NCBI GenBank assembly: GCA_001771815.1
Contig: MEPU01000004.1
Span: 1 to 64,000, forward strand
From: Bdellovibrionales bacterium RIFCSPHIGHO2_01_FULL_40_29
Lineage (GTDB): Bacteria > Bdellovibrionota > Bdellovibrionia > Bdellovibrionales > Bdellovibrionaceae
Direction of reading: 5' to 3'
DNA length: 64,000 nt
Below, one piece after another: positions 7,251 through 15,148 of this stretch; the first letter of the stretch is position 1; each line of letters starts with the position of its first letter. The notes beneath the pieces are model-generated. The model had not been told where the DNA came from, did no database searches, and saw only the letters and a list, made by a program, of their open reading frames with translations. The position numbers were made by a program, and so were the translations under genes.

Positions 7251-7832
7251 TTATCTTACTTCTAAAATTGTTTTAGTTTGGTCAACAGTCCAAACTTCAT
7301 CATTGGATTTTGCAGTTGCTTTAAATTCTGTTTGATTTGCATAATCAATAAATAATTCTAAACCTTTACATGTTTCAGCTTGATTAATATTCAGATCCGA
7401 CAACATTGTTGTATATGCGCCAATTTCAATATGATAAGAAACTTGACCAGAGTAAATAGTTGCTAGGCACGACTTCAAATCTTTACTTATTGAGAAACCT
7501 CTTTCAACAGTGATTTGATCAGTCGACTTCATTGAGTGATATAGCTCCATAGACTTTTTAATACTATCTATAGGTTTCCCATTTTTTGTTATAATTTTGT
7601 CACCAGACTTTAGCCCTTTACTGTTTGGATCTTTGATTTTTACTTGCTGAAATTCTTTTCCTTTCTGTTTTTGACCAAGTTCACCATCACATTTTATTTC
7701 CGAAATAGTGCCGTCAGCACTACGAACTGGGTTACATCGACTTTTTGTTAGCGTTTTTGAAAGATCCTGAGTTTCTTCAGAAAAAGATTGAACACTTAAA
7801 AGTAATGAAGTGAGTAAGATTAAATATTTCAT
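7251..7832 (-). CDS. Secreted PDZ-domain-like protein
   Basis: A 193-residue protein with a signal peptide (about residues 1-18). Residues 70-110 read as a PDZ-like ligand groove segment (SKGLKSGDKIITKNGKPIDS, then a helix and ITVERG), as in type II secretion protein C and HtrA-type PDZ modules. Four cysteines lie in the flanks (around 33, 49, 122 and 154). It runs convergent to the AT-rich cassette and has a similar low GC. The role is probably binding of another envelope protein; no catalytic residues are visible. Confidence 0.6.
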   Translation of the reverse strand: MKYLILLTSLLLSVQSFSEETQDLSKTLTKSRCNPVRSADGTISEIKCDGELGQKQKGKEFQQVKIKDPNSKGLKSGDKIITKNGKPIDSIKKSMELYHSMKSTDQITVERGFSISKDLKSCLATIYSGQVSYHIEIGAYTTMLSDLNINQAETCKGLELFIDYANQTEFKATAKSNDEVWTVDQTKTILEVR

Positions 7833-8158
7833 TTGTCCTCCTTGACTATTAAATTAAATAACAAAAGTTGTCTGTATTCAATAAAATGATAATATGTAAA
7901 AAATTCGAGACCTTAAGTGTCAATTAATTGAATCAATAGCGAGTAATATAAACCAAATATTTTGTGATTAAGTGAAGATAACAATCTATCCTTATCAGTT
8001 TATAAATGATTAAAATCCATTAATTTTACTTTTTGAAACAAAGTCTTCGGCTAAAACTTTTGTACAGAGATTAGAACTCTCAATTAATTCCTCAACAACA
8101 GATATGTTTTAAAAATTATTGTGTCTTGGGCCTAGTATTTTTGAAACTTTCCCGAATC
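7833..8158. other. AT-rich gene-free stretch
   Basis: About 326 bp of very AT-rich DNA holding the promoter side of the PDZ-like gene (leftward). A CAATTAATTG palindrome lies at 7920-7929. I see no open frame, hairpin or repeat worth naming. It separates the cassette from the toxin-antitoxin pair. Confidence 0.4.
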
Positions 8159-8530
8159 TTAATCTTCGTCATCAAAGGTAATCATGCTTTGGGTAGGATA
8201 TCGATCACTGTTTGATTGCTTATTGTGATCAATATCTATGAAGCTGATATCAAAATCATTATTCGGCCTTACACCAACTTTGTAAAAAACACGAAATTGT
8301 CCATCGCGAATTGGAAAGGATTTCTCTCCTACAGTGTCATTCGGTCCTGGATTTTGATACATCTGCTCAAGTGTATCTGCTAGACGATCAATTGCTTTTG
8401 CAAATCTATCAACTGCCTCAATGGCGCGATCATAGTCCTGTTCAATTTTCAAAATGGAATCATAAAGATGCTGTTCAATTCGTTCACGCGCTTCATTAAA
8501 AGGTGTTGAGTAGTGAAAATGTACAGCCAT
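8159..8530 (-). CDS. RelE/ParE-like toxin
   Basis: A 123-residue cytoplasmic protein. An N-terminal long helical hairpin (about residues 10-60, EARERIEQHLYDSILKIEQ onward) is followed by a beta-rich part with GEKSFPIRDGQFRVFYKV and a strand ISFIDIDHNKQS, the pattern of RelE/ParE-fold toxins whose central sheet carries Arg and aromatic residues. Its ATG overlaps the antitoxin stop codon by one base. By position and size it is the toxin of a type II pair; whether it acts on mRNA or gyrase cannot be read off. Confidence 0.65.
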   Translation of the reverse strand: MAVHFHYSTPFNEARERIEQHLYDSILKIEQDYDRAIEAVDRFAKAIDRLADTLEQMYQNPGPNDTVGEKSFPIRDGQFRVFYKVGVRPNNDFDISFIDIDHNKQSNSDRYPTQSMITFDDED

Positions 8531-8784
8531 TATTTTCGTTTAAACCGCTCGGTTCTATCCTCGCCGCGAACAAAGGCCTTGGTTTTGCCATCGATGATTT
8601 CACTCATACCAATCAATCGCCGCTGGAGAGATGCAATCTCATTTCTAAAATCATCATAGATTTGTTCCGACATAAGAATAAAGCTTTGTCCATCGCGGCG
8701 ATTAATTCTGACTGGCTCCGCGACAGCGGCATCCATATAATCCTTGAGTTCGGATCTAAATTTTTTAGCATTAGCGCTTAGCAT
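8530..8784 (-). CDS. Phd/YefM-like antitoxin
   Basis: An 84-residue protein starting MLSANAKKFRSELKDYMDAA, the Phd/YefM DNA-binding head, followed by EPVRINRRDGQSFILMSEQ and the helix EQIYDDFRNEIASLQRR. The C-terminus is charged, as expected for toxin binding. I chose the ATG at 8784 because it has a GGTGGAGG site six bases upstream; a longer frame to 8832 would run through the promoter repeats. It precedes and overlaps the toxin gene, and should bind the tandem repeats in its own promoter. Confidence 0.75.
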   Translation of the reverse strand: MLSANAKKFRSELKDYMDAAVAEPVRINRRDGQSFILMSEQIYDDFRNEIASLQRRLIGMSEIIDGKTKAFVRGEDRTERFKRK

Positions 8785-8800
8785 AGGAAGCCTCCACCTG

Positions 8801-8832
8801 TTAAGAGTACGCTTAACAGTACGCTTTGTCAA
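8801..8832 (-). promoter_or_regulatory. Toxin-antitoxin promoter with tandem operator
   Basis: On the minus strand TTGACA (8832-8827), 17 bp, TACTCT (8809-8804) form a good sigma-70 promoter. Two 12-bp direct repeats, TTAAGAGTACGC (8801-8812) and TTAACAGTACGC (8813-8824), fill the spacer and the -10, the expected place for antitoxin autorepression. Confidence 0.7.
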
Positions 8833-8967
8833 TATGCGAAAAAACAGCCTAGTTTCAGCATGTTATAATGACCGTTTCGCGCTATCGAGTTAACGGATTC
8901 AAAACTTAGCAACAGCACAGATCTTATCAGCATTTACTTGGACTAACTTTTCTGTGACACTCCAAAA

Positions 8968-9999
8968 ATGGAAATTATAAAACCAAAAGCACTAAAAAAA
9001 GGTTCAACTCTTGGAATCTTCACCCCCTCTTCGCCAGCATATAAATGGAATGAGGGACTTTTCGCTAACGGATTAGAAACACTTAAGCGACTTGGTTTTA
9101 ATATAAAACTTGGACAACTTACTGCCTCACGAGGTTTTGAGGGTTATCGCTCTGGTTCACCCAAAGAACGTGCAGAAGAGTTTATGGGGTTGATTGAAGA
9201 TCCTGAAGTCGATGGACTTATCTCTACAATAGGCGGAATGAATTCTTCAAGTACGATTCCTTATTTGAATTTTCAAAAAATTCGTCACGAACGAAAACTG
9301 ATCTGTGGATTTAGCGATGTCACCTCTCTTCACATGGCTATATTAAAATATTCGGGTCTTAAAACTATATATGGACCAAGCGTTATGTGTTGGTTTGGTG
9401 AATGGCCCAATGGAATTGCTGAAAGTTCAAATTGGTTTCTTGATGCCGTCGTCCACCATCAAAATGGAAAAAGAGCTGTATTAGCACCTGAAAAATGGAG
9501 TAATCATAAAAGACGATGGGACAACAGTGATTGGAAATCCTTACCCAGAGAGTGGCAAAAGAACGAAGGCTGGCGTGTATTAAGTGCTGGCGTTGCAAAA
9601 GCACCGATCCTAGCCTTGAATCTAAATACACTTATGAGTGCAGCGGGAACGTCTTATTGGCCTGACTTTGCTGGTAAAATTCTTCTCTTGGAGGACATGG
9701 AGGCGTTACTTAGTCGAACAGAACGCAGTTTACAACAACTCAATTTCATTGGCGTCTTTGATCAGATTGCAGGACTTATCATCGGCAAACCCGAGAGCTA
9801 CAATCAAGAGGCCGCACCATTCGACTACGATGATTTATTTCGCGAAATCATTGGTGTAAGATCCTACCCCATTATTTCTAATTTTGATTGCAGTCATTGC
9901 GTGCCAATGATCTCGATACCTCAGCTTTCACTAGTTGAACTCAATGCTAAAGATACTTTCAAAGTTTCATTGCAATTTTTGGAAGGTGGCATTGAATAA
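8968..9999 (+). CDS. S66 family serine peptidase (LD-carboxypeptidase / MccF type)
   Basis: A 343-residue cytoplasmic protein of normal S66 length. Motifs: the N-terminal GIFTPSSP strand-loop, the nucleophile motif GFSDVT with Ser116, GGMNSS before it, LLLEDME near the middle (candidate Glu) and the catalytic-His motif SHC at His310. Such enzymes remove the terminal D-Ala from peptidoglycan tetrapeptides during recycling (LdcA), or inactivate microcin-C-type peptide-nucleotides (MccF). No microcin gene is nearby, so either role is open. The start lacks a clear ribosome binding site. It is flanked by a toxin-antitoxin pair and a dead Fic gene. Confidence 0.85.
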   Translation: MEIIKPKALKKGSTLGIFTPSSPAYKWNEGLFANGLETLKRLGFNIKLGQLTASRGFEGYRSGSPKERAEEFMGLIEDPEVDGLISTIGGMNSSSTIPYLNFQKIRHERKLICGFSDVTSLHMAILKYSGLKTIYGPSVMCWFGEWPNGIAESSNWFLDAVVHHQNGKRAVLAPEKWSNHKRRWDNSDWKSLPREWQKNEGWRVLSAGVAKAPILALNLNTLMSAAGTSYWPDFAGKILLLEDMEALLSRTERSLQQLNFIGVFDQIAGLIIGKPESYNQEAAPFDYDDLFREIIGVRSYPIISNFDCSHCVPMISIPQLSLVELNAKDTFKVSLQFLEGGIE

Positions 10000-10038
10000 G
10001 GGTAGCTCTGTACCCTATTCGTCACTTCGATCGATTAA

Positions 10039-10381
10039 GTATTCAAATCACGCGATGAACAAGAAGTCGCAGGCTACGCAGAACTGATGAAGATGATCTT
10101 TGCTTCCTACAAAGAAATTCCGTTTACCGAAAATCATATTAAGCAACTCCATAGCGCACTCCTCAAATACAGCACCAAAGACGATCGCCACCGTGGAGAC
10201 TATAAAAAGTTCGCCAATAGCGTAGAGGCATTCGGGACAGACCGACCTCCATTGGCGAAGTCGTGGCCACCACTGGCGCTAACCGTATACTGTCAAGCTC
10301 CATTTCCGAAACTTGGTAAATGATGGCCTTCTTGAAAAAGAAGGCGTTGGGCGCAGCACAAGATACCAGATGCGATCCTAA
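10039..10381 (+). pseudogene. Decayed Fic-family gene
   Basis: Two ends of a Fic protein are joined without the middle. The first frame (from 10039) reads SRDEQEVAGYAELMK, EIPFTENHIKQLHSALLKYS, KDDRHRGDYKKFANSVEAF, the N-terminal part of the Fic fold. After a shift at about 10235 the next frame reads RDRPTSIGEVVATTGANR, and after a one-base loss TVKLHFRNLVNDGLLEKEGV and GRSTRYQ, the winged-helix tail of such proteins. The catalytic HPFxxGNGR core is deleted. It can no longer AMPylate anything. Confidence 0.85.
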
Positions 10382-10395
10382 CCTGGAATACACCT

Positions 10396-11265
10396 CTAAT
10401 CAGAACAGACTTCCTTTACCCAGGAAATAATTTTTCCTGATTTTTTTTTGGCTTCAAATCGGCTGCGCAACCACCAAACACAAACTTTGCGATCTCGGAT
10501 AGGAAGCGTGTACGGAATTTCGATCAGTCTTTGATCTGAAATGTATCGTTCAACTAAAAGTCTTGGGGCTACGCTCCATCCAAAGCCTTCGCAAACGGCA
10601 GAGCGTATGCCGATTAAATTGTCGATGGCCAGACCTGAATCAACGAGAGGATTCTCCAAATTTGGAAAGAAAATATCCTGATTCATCTCGTTGTGACGAA
10701 CAAATGGCCTTGTCAGAAGAAACTCAAACTCTTTTTCACTTTTAGTGCGAATATCTTTTTTCCACGATGGTGGCGCGATCAGGGTCCATTTCTCTTCAGC
10801 GACCTGTTTGTGCTCAATCTCTGGATTTTCCGGTGGGTGGCAAACAATTGCAAAATCAACACTTCCGTCAATCAGCGCTAGCTCAAATCCTTTGTTCGGA
10901 GTCGATACAGCTAGAGATGAATCATTGCCTAAAGTGGTTTTTAATTTCATCAAATGAGGCATGAGAACCTCTTCAGAAAACCACATTGTCGTTGCCAAGC
11001 GAAGACTGCTTTTAGCTAAAAGAATTTTTTTTTGACTTTGAATGCTGGTCTCCGTCCAAGCAACCAGATCTAATCCCTGGGATGTCACCTGCCAACGGTT
11101 ATTGACTTTTTGCAAAAATCCAAAGTGCGTTGAAATATATTGAACTCGACGTGCTAGCCCCGCAGGATCGCAACTCAAAAGAGTTGCTGCCTCTCGTAAA
11201 GTTTTCGAATCATGAAAAGCTTTTAAAATTAAACAATCGTCCGAAGAAACAGTGAATTTTTCCAT
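10396..11265 (-). CDS. LysR-type transcriptional regulator
   Basis: A 289-residue protein. The N-terminal HTH covers about residues 10-55 (LKAFHDSKTLREAATLLSCD, then PAGLARRVQYISTHFG), with fewer canonical residues than most LysR proteins. The effector domain (about 85-285) has the periplasmic-binding-protein-like fold: strands LRLATTMWF, DFAIVCHP, WTLIAPPSW, and the late GIRSAVCEGFGWSVAPRLLV hinge motif. It acts in the cytoplasm on a promoter not identified here; the divergent secreted protein gene at 11428 is the nearest candidate. Confidence 0.8.
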   Translation of the reverse strand: MEKFTVSSDDCLILKAFHDSKTLREAATLLSCDPAGLARRVQYISTHFGFLQKVNNRWQVTSQGLDLVAWTETSIQSQKKILLAKSSLRLATTMWFSEEVLMPHLMKLKTTLGNDSSLAVSTPNKGFELALIDGSVDFAIVCHPPENPEIEHKQVAEEKWTLIAPPSWKKDIRTKSEKEFEFLLTRPFVRHNEMNQDIFFPNLENPLVDSGLAIDNLIGIRSAVCEGFGWSVAPRLLVERYISDQRLIEIPYTLPIRDRKVCVWWLRSRFEAKKKSGKIISWVKEVCSD

Positions 11266-11427
11266 GTTGTGATTGTATATACTTCCCGTTGACTAATGTC
11301 CACAATAAATAGGGCTGGTGTTGTTTGTTGTCCATATCGAATTGTTTTATATCAACATCCAAAGCTATTCAGCGTGTGTTACGTTGGCGTGAAGTTTTCG
11401 ACAGTAACAATTTACAAAGGAATAAAA

Positions 11428-11748
11428 ATGAGTTCACGCCAATACATAATTGCCATTTTAATGTTAGCTTTTACTCTGGGCATGATGAACATAGCTTGGT
11501 CGGCACCTTCTTGTGGGGGACATCTTTGCACTCCCGAAGAATTGGATGGTTTCGAGTCATGGGATGACTTTAATGTCATGACTATCAACTGCAGCGAAGG
11601 CCCTAGATCTCTAACTATTATCGAAAAAAATGGATACTATACACTTATTTTCAAACCGCAATCATCAAGCAAGCACATCGCTGAAGTTAAATTAAAAGGT
11701 GATTCTTTACCTGATAGCGATTACCTGCACCGTTTAGTTTGCGAGTAA
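11428..11748 (+). CDS. Small secreted protein, unknown
   Basis: A 106-residue protein. I chose the ATG at 11428 because it has an AAAGG site seven bases upstream and starts a clean signal peptide (MSSRQYIIAILMLAF, cleavage near AWSA); the frame is open further left but without support. The mature part of about 80 residues has four cysteines (SCGGHLC, NCSE and one near the end), suggesting two disulfides. It is divergent from the LysR gene. No family recognised. Confidence 0.65.
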   Translation: MSSRQYIIAILMLAFTLGMMNIAWSAPSCGGHLCTPEELDGFESWDDFNVMTINCSEGPRSLTIIEKNGYYTLIFKPQSSSKHIAEVKLKGDSLPDSDYLHRLVCE

Positions 11749-11810
11749 GCTGACGGGAATGCCATCAGAAGATTAAACTTTGGCACATTTCTTCAATATC
11801 TCTTAAAAGC

Positions 11811-12623
11811 ATGAGAATGATTTCACCTGCAGCTAACAAACCAAGTTTGATTGGCCAACGCCTGTCCACATTTTTGACAGCTGTCTTACTTTTTTGTTTT
11901 TTAGCCCCATTCGCTCAGGCGGCTCCCAAGATTTCTGACAATTATGATGTCATACAAGGTGGTTTAACCAACATCAAAGATGGTGCTTTTGTAGAAGGAT
12001 CTTTAAAAATGGGCGGAATACAGCCTGACTATTTCATTGATTTAACCCAAGAGCCTTTAAAATCAGTCATGAAATCTGCAGAAAAAATCGGCCATTCAAA
12101 AAAATTATTTTGGGATAAGGTCGGGCTGATTGTTGAGTTGGTTCGATCCGATGTTTTTAAATATAATAACTATCATAATCCTTATTATCGCAGGCTCCTC
12201 AAAAAATATCGGGAAACCAACGCAGATATACCACTGCATGAGTATGGCGTTTGTGCCGCTGGAGTCTGCAGAGAGCATGCACTCGTTCTTCATTTTGCAT
12301 TAAAGGCTGCTGGAATTGAAAATCTTCATGGCTATGCAAGTATCTATCGTGCCAGTAAATGGCTTAATTTCGAAGTCTATGAAGATCATGCGTTTACCGT
12401 CGTTGAGCATAAAGGTACAAAGTGGGTTGTCGATGCGTACTACTGGGGCTTCAACGGTTTTCGCCTCATTGATCTCATGAGTCCTTATGGCATTACAGAG
12501 GCCACCCCGCATGCACCCATCGCCGATCCCGCACCGGGAACTCGCCGCATACTACAAATCAATAACTTTCCAATAATCTACAATCCAAAAAATATTTCGT
12601 CAAAATGCTCAGCGATATTTTGA
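11811..12623 (+). CDS. Secreted transglutaminase-like protein
   Basis: A 270-residue protein with an N-terminal signal segment (about residues 17-37, cleavage near AQA). A Cys-His-Asp triad of the transglutaminase/papain-like superfamily is visible: GVCREHALVL (Cys153), YEDHAFTVVE (His193) and WVVDAYYWG (Asp208), with normal spacing. Most bacterial members act as proteases or amidases rather than cross-linkers. It probably works in the periplasm or outside. The start is one of two close ATGs (11811 or 11817), neither with a strong ribosome binding site. Substrate unknown. Confidence 0.75.
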   Translation: MRMISPAANKPSLIGQRLSTFLTAVLLFCFLAPFAQAAPKISDNYDVIQGGLTNIKDGAFVEGSLKMGGIQPDYFIDLTQEPLKSVMKSAEKIGHSKKLFWDKVGLIVELVRSDVFKYNNYHNPYYRRLLKKYRETNADIPLHEYGVCAAGVCREHALVLHFALKAAGIENLHGYASIYRASKWLNFEVYEDHAFTVVEHKGTKWVVDAYYWGFNGFRLIDLMSPYGITEATPHAPIADPAPGTRRILQINNFPIIYNPKNISSKCSAIF

Positions 12624-12883
12624 ATAAAATATTATGCATTTGTCCGCTTCTACAAAACGATCGTCTTATTTCCAACATGTCTTGGCCGGCAACAATCACC
12701 ATTTCTTTCTCTCGAGAAACAATCACTGGTTAAAACTTCAATGCAATTGGCGAGCGAACCTTGACAATGACAATTGCGAGGAAATAAATCGCTGAAATGA
12801 CTTGGTGATTATACATCCCAACTAAGTTAAGTTTGACAGCGCAACTGATTAGGCTAAACATATTCAAAATAGATGGAGGAACT

Positions 12884-13282
12884 ATGACCAAACTTATTTT
12901 AGTAGCATTTGCTTTCGCGGGATCAACCGCTATCGCTAGCACGCCTGGGTACGATCTTAAAATAGAATTGTCTATGAATGGCAAGCGCATTTCATCTCCA
13001 CATGTGATTGCAAAAGCTGGAGAAACTGCAACTTTCACAGAAAAAACTAATACCGAAGAAAGGTTCATTGAAGTTATTGCCACCGAAGGTGAAATTCAGG
13101 GCAACAAAGGTATTATGATGAATTTCGTGGTCGGCATGATCGGCAAGGATGGTCAGCGCACTATCGTTTCTCAACCACAAATTCTTGCACGTGAAAATGA
13201 GAAGGCTGAAATTACTGTAGGCCAAGATAGTGATAAGGAAACATTGTCACTTTCTGTCGTAGCAACACGCAAAGTATTATAA
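12884..13282 (+). CDS. Secreted beta-rich protein, unknown
   Basis: A 132-residue protein. The ATG at 12884 follows a TGGAGGA site and opens a signal peptide (MTKLILVAFAFAGSTAIA). The rest looks like an all-beta domain of alternating strands without cysteines: YDLKIELSMNGKRI, HVIAKAGETATFTE, RFIEVIATEGE, IMMNFVVGMI, LSLSVVATRKVL. I do not recognise the family with certainty. The next gene follows after 19 bases on the same strand, so they are likely co-transcribed. Confidence 0.65.
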   Translation: MTKLILVAFAFAGSTAIASTPGYDLKIELSMNGKRISSPHVIAKAGETATFTEKTNTEERFIEVIATEGEIQGNKGIMMNFVVGMIGKDGQRTIVSQPQILARENEKAEITVGQDSDKETLSLSVVATRKVL

Positions 13283-13301
13283 ATTTATTATAGGAGACTT
13301 C

Positions 13302-13667
13302 ATGAAGGTTTTAATGCATTTTTTTGGCATAGTACTCGTGACATCATTTTTTTTTAACGGCTTAGCTATAGCACAATCTGATCTTCAGATTGTCGAAAAT
13401 AAAAAAGTTTGCATGGTAACTAATATGGTCTTCCCAAGAGATCAAATCCTGGTAAAGCACGAAGGCAAAACGTATTATGGGTGTTGCGAAAATTGCAAAA
13501 AAACTCTTTCCGAAGACGCCAATTCGCGAGTTGCTATTGATCCCATATCTAAAAAGACAATAGATAAGGCGACAGCAGTAATTGCAGCACGGGCTGATGG
13601 AAGCGTTATCTATTTTGAAAATCGAATAACTTTTGATAAGTATAAAAAGCTAGGACTTAATTTCTAA
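13302..13667 (+). CDS. Secreted TRASH/YHS-like metal-binding protein
   Basis: A 121-residue protein with a signal peptide (about residues 1-24). The mature part has the TRASH/YHS-type cysteine pattern VCMVTN (Cys37) then YYGCCENCKKTL (Cys61, 62, 65), a small treble-clef-like fold that binds metal ions, often copper or zinc. The C-terminal part (KATAVIAARADGSVIYFEN, then a Lys/Tyr helix) resembles extensions seen in related secreted sensors. A strong TAGGAGA site precedes the start. Together with the preceding gene it may handle metal in the periplasm; this is inference. Confidence 0.7.
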   Translation: MKVLMHFFGIVLVTSFFFNGLAIAQSDLQIVENKKVCMVTNMVFPRDQILVKHEGKTYYGCCENCKKTLSEDANSRVAIDPISKKTIDKATAVIAARADGSVIYFENRITFDKYKKLGLNF

Positions 13668-13676
13668 GTGTAGCAC

Positions 13677-13703
13677 TGATTGTTTCGATCGGGATAAAAT
13701 TCA
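13677..13703. repeat. 27-bp direct repeat, left copy
   Basis: Identical to 14452-14478; the core is TTTCGATCGGGATAAAATTC. It overlaps the mazF stop codon. In its right copy the same bases encode the last part of the serine protease (FIPIETI). The two copies bracket the mazEF pair. Confidence 0.9.
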
Positions 13704-14036
13704 AGTGATCAGCTTACTCAAACCCAAAACAATTTTATTCACCTCAGCAACATCTAACTGCCCCAAACATTTAGAAAGTCTTTGTGAATCTAAAATTCGA
13801 ATTTGGCTGATTTTTACCCAAGAGCGTTTAGGCAATTTTAAGGATTTTATTTCGTGAGTTAATGGGTACGACACTTTAGGCTCTTTGGATGTTAAAGCCA
13901 TTGCGATAACGGTCCCTGACGGAGTGTTATAAAACTCCTGGCTGATGATAAGGACTGGCCTAATACCCGCCTGCTCGCGGCCTTTCGTGGGCTCTAGATC
14001 ACAAAAATAAACTTGCCCTCTTAGTATTGCGGCCAT
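13701..14036 (-). CDS. MazF/PemK-like toxin endoribonuclease
   Basis: A 111-residue protein of typical MazF length. Family features: the start LRGQVYFCDLEPTKGREQAG, then IRPVLIISQ (the conserved RPxLIIS strand with the catalytic Arg), SGTVIAMALTSK, and SWVKISQIRILDSQRL (the second conserved block). Such toxins cut mRNA at short sequences and stop growth when free of antitoxin. Its first 16 bases overlap the antitoxin gene, so the pair is coupled. The stop codon lies inside the left copy of a 27-bp repeat. Confidence 0.9.
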   Translation of the reverse strand: MAAILRGQVYFCDLEPTKGREQAGIRPVLIISQEFYNTPSGTVIAMALTSKEPKVSYPLTHEIKSLKLPKRSWVKISQIRILDSQRLSKCLGQLDVAEVNKIVLGLSKLIT

Positions 14037-14260
14037 GAATCAGTACTTTCTGAAAATTCGTTAGCCATGGCGCGCTCTTCTTTTGGATTCAGTTTTAAAC
14101 ACTCGCGTTTAATAGCTTCGGTTTCTAGTTTTACGAGATACTCAGATAACGCTTCTTTTAAAGCGTTTGAGCGATTTTTTACGATCCCACTTTTTACAGC
14201 TTTATCTAATTTTTTTACAAGAATCTCGTCTATCGAAACTGCAAATTTCTTAGCGGCCAT
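14021..14260 (-). CDS. Ribbon-helix-helix antitoxin (MazE-like partner)
   Basis: A 79-residue protein. Residues 1-45 form a ribbon-helix-helix head (KKFAVSIDEILVKKLDKAV, then a helix NRSNALKEALSEYLVKL), which binds operator DNA as a dimer. The acidic C-terminus (EERAMANEFSESTDSW) should wrap the toxin. It overlaps mazF by 16 bases. Its start at 14260 has only a moderate GAGG site. Autoregulation through the palindrome near its promoter is likely. Confidence 0.8.
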   Translation of the reverse strand: MAAKKFAVSIDEILVKKLDKAVKSGIVKNRSNALKEALSEYLVKLETEAIKRECLKLNPKEERAMANEFSESTDSWPQY

Positions 14261-14273
14261 TTAACACCTCAGC

Positions 14274-14307
14274 CATAATTATGCCACCAAAAGTATGACT
14301 TTGTCAA
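14274..14307 (-). promoter_or_regulatory. mazEF promoter with palindromic -10
   Basis: On the minus strand TTGACA (14307-14302), 18 bp, CATAAT (14283-14278). The -10 is part of the 10-bp palindrome CATAATTATG (14274-14283), a natural site for a ribbon-helix-helix dimer. Confidence 0.6.
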
Positions 14308-14419
14308 CATACTATTAGTAACACAAAACAACGCCAAAGGCATTCAGCGCATCCATGGAAGCCTCAGAGCACAAGACCTTACTAGTTACCAAGTTTCTTA
14401 GTTTAAAAATTGAAACTTT

Positions 14420-15148
14420 TTATGATTTTGTTTTTACTGAAAGCGCCGCAATGATTGTTTCGATCGGGATAAAATTCAGTGAAGGGTTTTTATAACGGTA
14501 TCCTTCGCCTTTCCACGTTTTCAGTAGATGAATTATGCCGATGACTTTGTCCTCTTGAATTATAGGACCGCCTGAATTTCCACTTATAGAATCAATATCC
14601 CCTAAATATTCGTCACCCGACTTCCATACTTTTCCAGTGCTCACTTGTTGCTGGACTCGGCCCCACAATTCCCGCCACATCCACACCCAATTACTTGTTT
14701 GAGGCCAAATTCTTCTTTGGACGATTGGATACCCAATCAATGTTGCCGAACCTTCTGAAAAAGATCCTTGTTTTAAGCCCGTGCAAACGCATTTTTCCAA
14801 AAGTCCTTCAGGTATTTTTAAAACAGCAACATCAAGATCATTGTCTTGCCAAATAACTTGCGGAGTAAATTCGATTTGATAAGCACTTTCTTCCATTTTA
14901 TTTAGACGAAAAAATGGACCGACCTCGTGCCCCCATTGTAAATTTAAAGAATCAGGGCTAAGTTCTAAAACATGCTTTTGGGTTATTAATATTTTTCCAT
15001 GCACAGAATGGTCAAAAATAAAAGCAGTGCCACCACTTCTTGAAGCTTTAAGCATAACCACATTTCGATTAGAACTAGGCTGAAAGCCCTCGATGGCTTG
15101 AGCTAAATAGCTCGTAAAAAATAACACTGCAAAAAGTTTGAATTTCAT
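14420..15148 (-). CDS. Secreted trypsin-like (S1/S46-like) serine protease
   Basis: A 242-residue protein with signal peptide (about residues 1-18). The S1-fold triad is complete: His59 in LITQKHVLE, Asp106 in NDLDVAVLKIP and Ser192 in ISGNSGGPII. SGGTAFIFD near residue 40 is the usual strand before His. Two vicinal cysteines (CVC, 120-122) are unusual. Without PDZ domain it is a simple exported protease. Its last ten residues lie in and beyond the 27-bp repeat, so the present C-terminus may have been created by the mazEF insertion. Confidence 0.85.
   Translation of the reverse strand: MKFKLFAVLFFTSYLAQAIEGFQPSSNRNVVMLKASRSGGTAFIFDHSVHGKILITQKHVLELSPDSLNLQWGHEVGPFFRLNKMEESAYQIEFTPQVIWQDNDLDVAVLKIPEGLLEKCVCTGLKQGSFSEGSATLIGYPIVQRRIWPQTSNWVWMWRELWGRVQQQVSTGKVWKSGDEYLGDIDSISGNSGGPIIQEDKVIGIIHLLKTWKGEGYRYKNPSLNFIPIETIIAALSVKTKS
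14452..14478. repeat. 27-bp direct repeat, right copy
   Basis: Exact second copy of 13677-13703, located inside the 3' end of the serine protease gene. Flanks differ, except for AGTGA on the right side after a one-base offset. Confidence 0.9.

Noticed and set aside
8503-8781. 92-codon frame antisense to the antitoxin
   Set aside because: It mirrors the Phd/YefM-like gene, which has motif and ribosome binding site support.
13701-14260. Reading mazEF as a composite transposon because of the flanking repeats
   Set aside because: There is no transposase or terminal inverted repeat; the repeats are a copied gene end, so a target-end duplication or recombination is the better explanation.
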